Source: Deinobacterium chartae
Lineage (GTDB): Bacteria > Deinococcota > Deinococci > Deinococcales > Deinococcaceae
DNA: 37,165 nucleotides
Direction: 5' to 3'
Assembly: GCF_014202645.1 (NCBI RefSeq)
Contig: NZ_JACHHG010000021.1
Coordinates: 1 to 37,165 of the forward strand
In this document: positions 23,403-30,745 of the stretch, piece after piece
How positions within the stretch are numbered: the first letter of the stretch is position 1
Layout of the letters: each line of letters begins with the position of its first letter
The notes under the pieces: generated by a model
Database searches by the model: none
What the model saw: the letters and a program-made list of their open reading frames with translations, nothing else
Told to the model about the DNA's origin: nothing
Translations under genes and position numbers: made by a program

Positions 23403-24962
23403 TCAGCCGGGCAGCAGGCCGCCGCGTTCGTCTTCGGGAAGGGTTTCCCTGACTGCCACGATCTCGAGCTGACCAAAGGTGCTGTTCCACAGGTCGCTTT
23501 TTTCCTGGGCGCCGCGCAGGTCGAGTTCGGTGGCGTTGGCGACCTCGAGGCGCCAGCCGTAGCCGTCTGCGCGTGCTTGCAGTCGCCGGATGCGGACGCC
23601 CCGGGTGTGCGAGCGGTCCAGGCCGTCCGCCACCCGCAGCACCGCTGCCAGCTGACGGACCAGCTGCTGCTGTTCGCGCGGGAGCGCCGCGTACTCGGCG
23701 TGCGAAGGTTTGGGCGTGCTCTTGCGGTGATAGCGTGCGACCTGCGCGATCACCTCGATCTGCCAGGGCTCGTAGCCGCGCAGTCCGGCGTTCCGGATCA
23801 GGTAGGCGCTGTGTTTGTGGTGCGACGAGGGGTTCACCAGGTAGCCGACCTCGTGCAGCGTGGCGGCGGCGGTCAGCATCGAGCGCGCCTCGGGTACGAA
23901 AGCTACCGTGCCAGAGAGCGCTGCCAGCAGTTGGCGTGCCAGGGTCGCAACCGCCCGGGCATGCCCGAGGTCCGCCGAGAAGCGCTCGGCCACCTCGAGC
24001 ACGCTCTGCTGCCGGGGCGAGAGCGTGCTTTCCATCGCGGCCTCGCGGCGCAGCAGGTCGATCAGCATGCCCTCGCGCAGCGCCCCGGTCGAGACCGTCA
24101 CCCGTTCTGCCTGCAGGGCCCTCAGGCTGCTCAGCACCACCCGCAGGCCCGCCATGATGATGTCGGCGCGCTTGGGGTCCAGCCCCGGGAAGCGCAGGCG
24201 GCGTGCCAGCGGCAGTCTGGCCAGTTCACGGTACAGCTCCTCGAGCTCATGGCGCCCGAAGGTGTAACCGTTGAGGCCGCGCGAGCCGTGCCCGTCGCGC
24301 TCGGAAAGCATGGCAGCGATGCTCTCGAAAGTCCCGCTCGAGCCGATCACCCGCGTGGAGGGGTCGACCCGGAAGGCCTCGAGGTGCGGGGCGAGTGCGC
24401 TGCGCACAAAGTCGTCGAGCTTTTGCAGCGAGGCCGGGCTGGGCGGATCTTTGTGCAGGAACTGGCGGTGCATGCGCACCGAGCCGAGCGGCAGGCTCAG
24501 CACGCGCTCGGCCTCGCGCGGGCCGCCCAAGGCCAGCTCGAGGCTGCCGCCGCCCAGGTCGAGCAGCAGGTTGCGGGCACCGAGCTCCACCGAGGCCCCT
24601 ACCCCCAGGTAGGTGAGCGTCCCCTCGGTTTCCCCGGAGATGATGCGCGGATACACGCCGGTCTCGGTTCGCAGCCGTTCGGCCACCTCGAGGCCGTTGC
24701 TGGCTTCGCGCATCGCCGAGGTGGCGTACACGGTCAGGTCACGCGCCCCGGCCGCCTCGGCCAGGGTCTTGAAGCGCAGCAGGGCCTGCTTGAGCCGCTC
24801 GTAGCCTTCCTCGGTCAGGCGGCCCCCCTCGAGGTGTTCGCCCAGGCGGGTGCGCTCCTTGTACGAGTCCAGCGGAAGGTAGCTGTGCGCCTGCCCGGCG
24901 CGGAACTCGGCGATCAGCAGGTGGCAGGAGTTCGTGCCGACATCGGCGATGGCCACTCTCAT
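23403..24962 (-). CDS. ppx: Ppx/GppA-type exopolyphosphatase with HD-like C-terminal domain
   Basis: Ppx removes phosphate from the ends of polyphosphate; GppA relatives hydrolyse pppGpp, and sequence alone does not settle which applies. Of 519 residues the N-terminal half is the sugar-kinase/HSP70-fold phosphatase: DVGTNSCHLLIAE (7-19), ATSAMREASNG, SGETEG (109-114) and LLLDLGGGSLEL (132-143). The C-terminal part contains an HD-type segment (TLHEVGYLVNPSSHHKHSAYLI). The ATG is fixed by TAAACT 6 bases upstream, a leaderless arrangement. Presence of ppk1 nearby favours polyphosphate as substrate. Confidence 0.9.
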   Translation of the reverse strand: MRVAIADVGTNSCHLLIAEFRAGQAHSYLPLDSYKERTRLGEHLEGGRLTEEGYERLKQALLRFKTLAEAAGARDLTVYATSAMREASNGLEVAERLRTETGVYPRIISGETEGTLTYLGVGASVELGARNLLLDLGGGSLELALGGPREAERVLSLPLGSVRMHRQFLHKDPPSPASLQKLDDFVRSALAPHLEAFRVDPSTRVIGSSGTFESIAAMLSERDGHGSRGLNGYTFGRHELEELYRELARLPLARRLRFPGLDPKRADIIMAGLRVVLSSLRALQAERVTVSTGALREGMLIDLLRREAAMESTLSPRQQSVLEVAERFSADLGHARAVATLARQLLAALSGTVAFVPEARSMLTAAATLHEVGYLVNPSSHHKHSAYLIRNAGLRGYEPWQIEVIAQVARYHRKSTPKPSHAEYAALPREQQQLVRQLAAVLRVADGLDRSHTRGVRIRRLQARADGYGWRLEVANATELDLRGAQEKSDLWNSTFGQLEIVAVRETLPEDERGGLLPG

Positions 24963-24968
24963 GCGCTC

Positions 24969-24974
24969 AGTTTA
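24969..24974 (-). promoter_or_regulatory. -10 box of ppx, leaderless type
   Basis: TAAACT on the minus strand, 6 bases before the ATG. Confidence 0.6.
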
Positions 24975-25018
24975 GAGCGGATTCCGGCTGCAGGCGGCCA
25001 GGATGAAGCGCAGGGAAA

Positions 25019-25043
25019 GCCCGGCGTTCAGGAAAAGCCGGGC
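25019..25043 (-). terminator. Possible terminator after the DedA gene
   Basis: Seven-base arms GCCCGGC / GCCGGGC with an 11-base loop, then TTTCCC on the minus strand. The hairpin is modest. Confidence 0.45.
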
Positions 25044-25051
25044 GGGAACGT

Positions 25052-25684
25052 TCAGGAATCAGAATGCCCGTGGCGGTCCTGCGCGGCGCGGGCACGGTGA
25101 CGGCGCACGATCCACACGACCGTGAAGATCACGATGCCCGCCACGACCACGTAGCTGAGCGGGTCGATGAAGCGTTCCACCGTCTCGTAGTTCTCGCCCA
25201 GCAGGTTGCCCAGCAGGGCCAGGGCCGCGGACCACACCGCCGTTCCCAGCGAGGTATAGATCAAGAACTTGGGCAGCGGCATTTCGGAGAGGCCGGCCGG
25301 AATGGAGATCAGCGAACGCACCGCCGGAATCACCCGGGCGATCAGCACGGTCTTGTGGCCGTGACGGTCGAACCAGTCGTCGGCCTTCTCGATCTCCTGG
25401 GCAGAAACCGTGAGCCACTTGCCGTAACGGTCGGCCCAGCGTTTGAGTTTTTCCTCGCCTACCCAGCGCCCCAGCGCGTACAGCGGCAGGGCTCCGAGCA
25501 CCGATCCCAGCGTGCCGGCCAGGATCACGCCGATTAAGGACAGCTTGCCCTGCCCGGCGGTGAAGCCGGCCAGCGGCATGATCAGCTCGGAAGGAATCGG
25601 TGGAAAGACGTTTTCAAGGAACATCAGAAAGACGATGCCCAGGTACCCCATTGATTCCATCAGACCGCTGATCCATTCCGCCAT
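25052..25684 (-). CDS. DedA-family membrane protein
   Basis: DedA proteins are integral membrane proteins, several of which help recycle lipid carriers or flip phospholipids. The 210 residues carry the family signature: FLENVFPPIPSELIMPLAGF near the N-terminus, and a later RVIPAVRSLISIPAGLSEM with the conserved arginine segment. Several hydrophobic helices are visible, with a basic cytoplasmic tail (RRHRARAAQDRHGH). GGGGGGAG precedes the ATG. Genes on both sides are separately transcribed. The exact substrate cannot be read from sequence. Confidence 0.92.
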   Translation of the reverse strand: MAEWISGLMESMGYLGIVFLMFLENVFPPIPSELIMPLAGFTAGQGKLSLIGVILAGTLGSVLGALPLYALGRWVGEEKLKRWADRYGKWLTVSAQEIEKADDWFDRHGHKTVLIARVIPAVRSLISIPAGLSEMPLPKFLIYTSLGTAVWSAALALLGNLLGENYETVERFIDPLSYVVVAGIVIFTVVWIVRRHRARAAQDRHGHSDS

Positions 25685-25816
25685 GCCTGTTGTCTCCCCC
25701 CGCGTGCCTGATCCTTGGACCAGTGCTTCTTACGCTACCGGGCACTACGTGAAGCTGCACCAGGAGGTTCCTTTAGAGAACCTCGAGGAAGCTGCCCGGT
25801 CCTGACGCGCGCTCCG

Positions 25817-25822
25817 TAAACT
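25817..25822 (+). promoter_or_regulatory. -10 box of the HAD gene, leaderless type
   Basis: TAAACT followed by 6 bases and the ATG at 25829. The preceding gap also holds a 7-bp hairpin (GAGGTTC / GAACCTC, 25764-25784) of unknown role. Confidence 0.6.
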
Positions 25823-25828
25823 GAAGCT

Positions 25829-26488
25829 ATGCTGCGCGCGCTGATCTTCGACTTCGACGGCACCATCTTTGATACCGAGACTCCCGAGTTCGAGAACTAC
25901 CGCGCACTCTATCGCGAGCACGGCCTGGTGCTCGAACTGAGCGACTGGCAGCGCGGTATCGGCACCTGGGGGGTCTTTGACCCCTGGGCGGCCTTTGCGC
26001 ACCTCGAGGAGATCGAGCGCGAGCGTCTGCGCGCCCGCAACCATGCCCGGCTGATGGGGCAGCTGGAGCGGTCGGACGTGCGGCCCGGGGTGCGGGAACT
26101 GCTCGAACAGGCCCAGGCGGCGGGTCTGCGGCTGGCCATCGCGACCTCGAGCGATCGCAACTGGGTGCAACGCTGGCTGGAGCACCACGACCTGCGCGCC
26201 TATTTCGAGACGCTCGCCACGCAAGACGACGTGCAGCACGTCAAGCCGGACCCGGAACTCTACCGCCTGGCACTCGCGCGCCTGGGGCTCGACGCGTCCG
26301 AGGCGGTCGCCATCGAGGACTCGCTCAACGGTTCGCTCGCGGCGGTACGGGCCGGGCTGCGCTGCGTGGTGGTTCCCAACCCGGTGACCCGCTCGCTGCG
26401 CTTTCCGCCCGAGACGCTCCGCCTCGAGGGATTCGAGGGGGGGCTGGAAGCCTTAAGAGCGCTTCTTGCCGAAGACGCGCTGAAATAG
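25829..26488 (+). CDS. HAD-superfamily hydrolase, phosphoglucomutase/phosphatase-like
   Basis: HAD enzymes transfer or remove phosphate through an aspartyl intermediate. The nucleophile motif is DFDGT with D8 and D10. Motif II is in LAIATSSD, motif III is the lysine of HVKPDPELY, and motif IV is AIEDS. The 219-residue length and the helical cap after FDTETPE place it with beta-phosphoglucomutase-like phosphatases; the substrate is not predictable. The ATG is fixed by a -10 box 6 bases upstream. Its last 36 bases overlap the end of the convergent kinase gene. Confidence 0.9.
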   Translation: MLRALIFDFDGTIFDTETPEFENYRALYREHGLVLELSDWQRGIGTWGVFDPWAAFAHLEEIERERLRARNHARLMGQLERSDVRPGVRELLEQAQAAGLRLAIATSSDRNWVQRWLEHHDLRAYFETLATQDDVQHVKPDPELYRLALARLGLDASEAVAIEDSLNGSLAAVRAGLRCVVVPNPVTRSLRFPPETLRLEGFEGGLEALRALLAEDALK

Positions 26489-27388
26489 CGTGGTGCTGCG
26501 CGGGTTTTCGCCGTTGGCCGGGGCTGCGGGCTCGCTGCTGCGCGCGCCGTGACGGCCCAGCGGGCGTTCGGGCTCGGGTTCCGGTGCGGGAGCGGGCTCG
26601 GCCTCGCCGCGCAGCGAGCGCAGGCCCCCCTCGAGGGCTGCGGCGAGCTCGGCCACGCTGGGGCGTTCTTCGGACGACTTGGCCAGCGCGCGTTCGACCG
26701 TGCGCAAGGTGGCGCGCGGCAGCTCGGGGCAGCGCGCGCTGAGCGAGCGCGGGTAGTTCGAGAGGTGCGCGGCCATCAGCGCCTCGTACGAGTCGCCCTC
26801 GAACGGACGCGTTCCCGAGAGCAGTTCGTAGGCCAGCACCCCCATGCTGTAAGCGTCGCTGGCCGTCGAGCTGATGCCGTCGCGGTACACCTCAGGAGCC
26901 ATGTAAAACGGGCTGCCAGCCGCCACGGTCTGGCGGCCCACCGGGATCGCCACGCCGAAGTCTCCCAGAAAGGCGTTCCCGCCGCGCAAAAAGACGTTGG
27001 CCGCCTTCACGTCACGGTGCAAAATGCCGTTGGCATGCACGTGTGCCAGGGCCAAGGCCACCTGGGAGGCCAGCTTCAGGGCCTCCTCGAGCGGGAGACG
27101 GCCGTGTTTGCCCAGGTGCTGGTCCAGCGCACCCTCACCGAAGTACTCGAGGCACAAGTAGGCGTCCTCGCCCAGCGGTTTGCCGGCCAGCGCCCGCACC
27201 AGGTGCGGGTGAGACAGCCGCAGGCTCAGGTTGACCTCGGTCGCGAAGCGGGCTGCCTTTTCGGGGTCGCGTCGGACTTCCTCACGCGGCGATTTGAGGG
27301 CAACCGGCAGGCCGTCCTCGGTATGGGCAAGGTAGACCAGAGCGGTTTGCCCGGTGCCGATGAGGTAGTCGATCTTGTACTTCTGCAT
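26453..27388 (-). CDS. Hanks-type serine/threonine protein kinase (soluble)
   Basis: This 311-residue protein has a full kinase domain: glycine loop GTGQTA (11-16), K32, HRDVKAAN (124-131), DFG (143-145) and APE (164-166). All catalytic residues are present, so it should be active. No membrane segment or PASTA domain follows. Instead there is a tail with Ala-Pro-Glu repeats (about 266-276) and a basic end, probably flexible. The ATG lacks a strong Shine-Dalgarno sequence. TATACT at 27430-27425 may be the -10 box, and a 23-bp palindrome lies just upstream. The target is unknown; the downstream end overlaps the HAD gene. Confidence 0.92.
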   Translation of the reverse strand: MQKYKIDYLIGTGQTALVYLAHTEDGLPVALKSPREEVRRDPEKAARFATEVNLSLRLSHPHLVRALAGKPLGEDAYLCLEYFGEGALDQHLGKHGRLPLEEALKLASQVALALAHVHANGILHRDVKAANVFLRGGNAFLGDFGVAIPVGRQTVAAGSPFYMAPEVYRDGISSTASDAYSMGVLAYELLSGTRPFEGDSYEALMAAHLSNYPRSLSARCPELPRATLRTVERALAKSSEERPSVAELAAALEGGLRSLRGEAEPAPAPEPEPERPLGRHGARSSEPAAPANGENPRSTTLFQRVFGKKRS

Positions 27389-27424
27389 GGATGAGGGAAC
27401 TCCCGGGTTGAGAGGCGTGAAACG

Positions 27425-27430
27425 AGTATA
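27425..27430 (-). promoter_or_regulatory. -10 box of the kinase gene
   Basis: TATACT on the minus strand, 36 bases before the ATG. The best -35-like sequence (AAGACG) is weak, which fits a promoter that needs an activator. Confidence 0.45.
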
Positions 27431-27456
27431 GGTGAAGCTCCGGAAGCGTCTTGTGA

Positions 27457-27479
27457 TTATTCTGACTCTGTCAGAATAA
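27457..27479. promoter_or_regulatory. 23-bp palindrome upstream of the kinase promoter
   Basis: Perfect 10-base arms TTATTCTGAC and GTCAGAATAA flank TCT. It lies just upstream of the kinase -35 region and 32 bases after the stop of the hydrolase gene. It is AT-rich and has no T-tract, so an operator is more likely than a terminator. Confidence 0.6.
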
Positions 27480-27511
27480 CGCGTCTGGGACGTTTCGGGA
27501 ATCTCTGAGGG

Positions 27512-28183
27512 CTACAGCCAGTCCCCCGGTTGAACCACCCGCGCCGCGAAACCGCGCAGTTCCGCAGCCGACACGAATTCCTGCGGGTCGGTGCGAATGG
27601 GGGGAAAGGTATTGTAGTGCACCGGTACGGTCAGGTCCGGACGCAGGTCGTGCAGCGATTCTGCCGCGTCGTGGACACCCATGGTGAAGTTGTCCCCGAT
27701 CGGCAAAAAGGCGAGGTCCAAGTCCAGGTCGCCGATCAGGCGCATGTCGCTGAAACGGGCGGTGTCCCCGGCGTGGTAGATGCGCTGACCTTCGACCTCG
27801 AGAACCATGCCGGTGGGCATGCCGCCGTAGGTGCCGTCCGGGAACGAGCTCGAGTGCCACGCCGGGGTCAGGCGCACGCTGCCCCACTCGAACTGCCAGC
27901 GTCCCCCGATGTTCATGGCGTGGGCCTGCACGCCGTTTTGCTGCGCGTAACCGGCGATCTCGGCGGTGCCAACCACCACGGCACCGCGCCGCGCGAAGTC
28001 CAGCGCGTTGCCCCAGTGGTCTCCGTGCGCGTGCGTGATCAGCACGTGCGTCAGGTCCCGGGCGAGCAACTCCTCGAGGGGCACCGGGCACAGGGCATTG
28101 CCCTCGATAAACGGATCGATGATCAGGCGGTGCGATCCGGTTTCGATGTATACAGCGGAATGTCCCAGGTACTGGATGCGCAT
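27512..28183 (-). CDS. UPF0173-type metallo-beta-lactamase-fold hydrolase
   Basis: The 223-residue protein has the metallo-beta-lactamase fold of the UlaG/UPF0173 group. Metal ligands are visible in ITHAHGDHWG (H51, H53, D55, H56), IYHAGDT, and LPIGDNFTMG, with a late PVHYNTFPPI. The substrate of this group is not settled. AGGAGG lies 6 bases before the ATG. It follows the two DUF genes on the same strand (61-base gap) and may be cotranscribed with them. Confidence 0.92.
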   Translation of the reverse strand: MRIQYLGHSAVYIETGSHRLIIDPFIEGNALCPVPLEELLARDLTHVLITHAHGDHWGNALDFARRGAVVVGTAEIAGYAQQNGVQAHAMNIGGRWQFEWGSVRLTPAWHSSSFPDGTYGGMPTGMVLEVEGQRIYHAGDTARFSDMRLIGDLDLDLAFLPIGDNFTMGVHDAAESLHDLRPDLTVPVHYNTFPPIRTDPQEFVSAAELRGFAARVVQPGDWL

Positions 28184-28244
28184 ACAGGTCCTCCTGAAGC
28201 GAAGAAGGGTTATGGGTATCCGAAGGCGGTGAGGTCCGAGCAGC

Positions 28245-28715
28245 TCAGGTTTCGCGGGCGATGCTGGCGGCCACGCCGCGCGGGAATTCGGCGGTGACGC
28301 GCGCCAGGGCGCGGCGGGCGGTGGCGTCTACCATCTTCTGAAAGGCGGCCGCGCCCCACTTCTGGGGTTCGGGCAGCGGGAAGTGCACGGTCACGTCCAG
28401 AGCGTAGTCCAGTTCGCCCGCCTCGAGGTTTCCCTCGCCGGACACTTCGGCCCAGGCGGACTCGGACAGCGGCAGGGCTACCAGCCGCGCACCCCGTGCG
28501 GTCTCCTCGAGGCGGCTTTCGAACGGCAGCCGCTGCTCACCCAGCATCGGGACATCCACGGTCAGGTGGGCGCGCACCACCCCGCCCTCGAAGCGCAGGT
28601 CGCGGATGAAGCGGACATCGCGGAGGCTGCGTGAGGGGTCGCGCAAGAAGGCCAAGGCGCTGCCGGAAGGACCCGGGTGCCGAACGCGAAACCGCTGCTC
28701 TGCGCGGAACTGCAC
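28245..28715 (-). CDS. DUF3809-like protein, function unknown
   Basis: This 156-residue protein resembles a small deinococcal family I recall as DUF3809; the assignment is from memory. It has alternating beta-strands in the first two thirds (HLTVDVPML, YALDVTVHFPLP) and a C-terminal amphipathic helix (FQKMVDATARRALARVTAEF). This START/SRPBCC-like layout often binds lipids or hydrophobic ligands, but no motif proves it. The GTG start follows the stop of the upstream gene with no gap, so translation is coupled. Confidence 0.72.
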   Translation of the reverse strand: MQFRAEQRFRVRHPGPSGSALAFLRDPSRSLRDVRFIRDLRFEGGVVRAHLTVDVPMLGEQRLPFESRLEETARGARLVALPLSESAWAEVSGEGNLEAGELDYALDVTVHFPLPEPQKWGAAAFQKMVDATARRALARVTAEFPRGVAASIARET

Positions 28716-28943
28716 CTATTCCACCCACTCCACGACGTACTCGCCACGCTGCAACGCGGCCTGTACGTCCGCGTCGCTGGCGGCGCGCAGGCGTGGCAGG
28801 CGGGCAAAGTGCGGCGCACTCGAGGCGTAACCGACCCGGACGATCAGCTCGTCGCCGAGTTCGTCCTTGCCGATCTTCCAGACCAGCTGGCCTGCCAGCG
28901 TGTCGAGCAGATCGTTCAGGGAGTCCGGAGCAGAGGGGTCCAT
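28716..28943 (-). CDS. DUF3248-like small protein, function unknown
   Basis: A 75-residue acidic protein, similar from memory to the deinococcal DUF3248 family. It has no cysteine, signal peptide or membrane helix. The ATG is supported by TAAACT 6 bases upstream, a leaderless start. The stop codon abuts the GTG of the DUF3809-like gene. Together with UPF0173 they form a likely three-gene unit. Confidence 0.72.
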   Translation of the reverse strand: MDPSAPDSLNDLLDTLAGQLVWKIGKDELGDELIVRVGYASSAPHFARLPRLRAASDADVQAALQRGEYVVEWVE

Positions 28944-28949
28944 GCGTTC

Positions 28950-28955
28950 AGTTTA
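28950..28955 (-). promoter_or_regulatory. -10 box of the DUF3248-like gene, leaderless type
   Basis: TAAACT on the minus strand, 6 bases before the ATG. The remaining gap to the rlmI-like stop (28956-29077) shows nothing else. Confidence 0.6.
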
Positions 28956-29077
28956 CCCGATGAAGTGCCCGGATCGGAGCGGCGCGGGCTTCAGAGGAAG
29001 TTCGCTGCCGGGTACACCGCAGGGTGTCTGGGCGGCCCGAACGCGCAGGCACCTCGAGGAACAGGAGCAGGCGCGAC

Positions 29078-30247
29078 TCAGTCGATCGCCTGCAGCAGTG
29101 CGAACTTCAGGTAGCGGGTCTCGGGAATGCCCAGCACCTCCGGGTGGTCCGGAGCCTGCCCCTCGCGGGCGATGATGCGTACCCGGCGTCCCGCGTCGCG
29201 CGCCGCGTCGGCCAGCATCAGGTAGAAGTCCGCATCGGAGACGTGAAAGCTGCACGAGGCGCTGCCCATGTAGCCGCCGGGAGCCAGCATCTTCAAGCAG
29301 CGCAGGTTCAGCTCCTTGTAAGCGCCGTAAGCGTTCCCCAAGTCGGCGCGGCGCTTGGCGAAGGCCGGCGGGTCCAGGCTGATGGTGTCGAACACCGCGC
29401 CCTCGCGCTCCAGCTCGCGCAGGCGATCAAAGGCGTTGGCCACCGTGTAGGTCACGCGATCAAAACCGTTCAACTCAAGGTTCTTGCGCGCTCCCTCGAG
29501 GGCCGGGGCCGAGACGTCCACGCACTCGAGGTGATCGACCTTGCCCGCGAGGTGCAGCGCGAACGAGCCGTGGTACGAGAACACGTCGATTGCGCGCCCG
29601 CGCGCCACGCTGCCAAGCCGCTGGCGGTTGAGGCGCTGGTCGAGGAAAGCCCCGGTTTTCTGTCCGCTGTAGGGCCGCGCGAAGTAGCGCACGTCCGCTT
29701 CGCGGCACTCGACCTCTTCGGGAACTTCGCCGCGCAGCACGAACACGTCGGTCTCCAGGCCCTCGAGGGTGCGGCTGCGGTTGTCAAAGCGGGCCAGCAC
29801 GCCCTTGGGGTTCAGCCGCTGCACCAGGGCGTCTACCAGGGCCTCGAGGTGCGGCTCGAGGGCGGCCGAGCCGTTTTGGACGACCAGGTAGTCGGCGTAG
29901 CGGTCGATCACCAGACCCGGCAGGCCGTCGGCCTCGCCGTGCACCAGGCGGTAGCTGTCCGCATCGGGGGCCAGCGCGTCGCGGTAGTCCAGCGCCGCTT
30001 GCAGCCGGGCGAGCAGCGTTTCCTGACCGGCGGGAGCCTCGCCGTACGAGAGCATGCGCAGTGAGATTTCGCTGCGGGCGTTGACCAGCGCCCAGCCGTA
30101 GGTGCGGCCACGGGTGTCGCGCACCGGGTAGATGCCCGGGGTTTCGGGCAGCTCGCGGGTGTCCGAGCGGTAGATCCAGGGGTGGCGGGTGCGCAGTCGC
30201 TCGAGGCCGCGGGGGCTCAGGACGGCGGCGGGTTCGGTAGAAGACAT
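29078..30247 (-). CDS. rlmI: RlmI-like class I rRNA methyltransferase
   Basis: RlmI-type enzymes methylate a cytosine of 23S rRNA (m5C1962 in E. coli) with S-adenosylmethionine. The 389 residues comprise an N-terminal PUA domain (about 9-70, RHPWIYRSD...), a middle domain with LVHGEADGLPGLVIDRY, and the Rossmann domain with QKTGAFLDQR (196-205), DVFSYHGSFALHLA (221-234), DPPAFAK and ASCSFHVS carrying the likely catalytic cysteine. The ATG is supported by TATCAT 7 bases upstream. The exact target base is inferred from the family. Confidence 0.88.
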   Translation of the reverse strand: MSSTEPAAVLSPRGLERLRTRHPWIYRSDTRELPETPGIYPVRDTRGRTYGWALVNARSEISLRMLSYGEAPAGQETLLARLQAALDYRDALAPDADSYRLVHGEADGLPGLVIDRYADYLVVQNGSAALEPHLEALVDALVQRLNPKGVLARFDNRSRTLEGLETDVFVLRGEVPEEVECREADVRYFARPYSGQKTGAFLDQRLNRQRLGSVARGRAIDVFSYHGSFALHLAGKVDHLECVDVSAPALEGARKNLELNGFDRVTYTVANAFDRLRELEREGAVFDTISLDPPAFAKRRADLGNAYGAYKELNLRCLKMLAPGGYMGSASCSFHVSDADFYLMLADAARDAGRRVRIIAREGQAPDHPEVLGIPETRYLKFALLQAID

Positions 30248-30254
30248 AACGTCT

Positions 30255-30260
30255 ATGATA
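30255..30260 (-). promoter_or_regulatory. -10 box of rlmI, leaderless type
   Basis: TATCAT on the minus strand, 7 bases before the ATG; no Shine-Dalgarno sequence. Confidence 0.55.
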
Positions 30261-30301
30261 CCAAGCGGCCGTGGCCGCGCCGGGTGAGAAAAACCTTGAG
30301 C

Positions 30302-30745
30302 TTAGGTGTCCTTGAGCCCGCGGATCTCCTCGATGAAGCGCTCGAGGCTGTCGAATTCGCGGTACACGCTGGCGAAGCGGATGTAGGCCACCTCGTCGAG
30401 CGGTTTTAAGAAAGCCATGGCGCGGCGTCCGACCTCTTCCGAGGAGATCTCGTGCGCCCCGGTTTCGTCCTCGAAGGAGTTGGCGAAGGTGCGCAGCGCC
30501 TCTTGCGCGACCGGACGCTTCTCGGTGGCCAGCAGCAGGCCGCGCAACAGCTTGTCCGGGTTAAAGGCCTCGCGCGAGCCGTCGCGCTTGAGCACCATCA
30601 GCGGCTCGAGCTGCGCGCGCTCGTAGGTGGTAAAACGCCGACCGCAGGCCCCGCACTCGCGGCGGCGGCGGATGGCTCCGCCCTCGTCGGAGGGGCGCGA
30701 GTTCACCACGCGGGTGTCCGGTGCCGAGCAGTACGGGCAGCGCAT
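30302..30745 (-). CDS. nrdR: Transcriptional repressor NrdR
   Basis: NrdR represses ribonucleotide reductase genes when dATP/ATP signals are high. The 147-residue length is normal. The zinc ribbon has C3, C6, C31 and C34 (MRCPYC, CGAC), and the ATP-cone follows (about 49-139, LMVLKRDGSREAFNPDKLLRGL). The ATG at 30745 overlaps the stop of the upstream SDR-like gene by one base (TAATG), so the two are coupled. No nrd gene is in the window. Confidence 0.96.
   Translation of the reverse strand: MRCPYCSAPDTRVVNSRPSDEGGAIRRRRECGACGRRFTTYERAQLEPLMVLKRDGSREAFNPDKLLRGLLLATEKRPVAQEALRTFANSFEDETGAHEISSEEVGRRAMAFLKPLDEVAYIRFASVYREFDSLERFIEEIRGLKDT

Noticed and set aside
25025-25055. Short direct repeat GTTCAGGAA near the end of the DedA gene
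   Set aside because: It is only nine bases, occurs twice, and no insertion or attachment structure surrounds it.
23334-25100. A 588-residue plus-strand open frame over ppx
   Set aside because: It is antisense to a well-supported Ppx gene and lacks motifs and a ribosome site.
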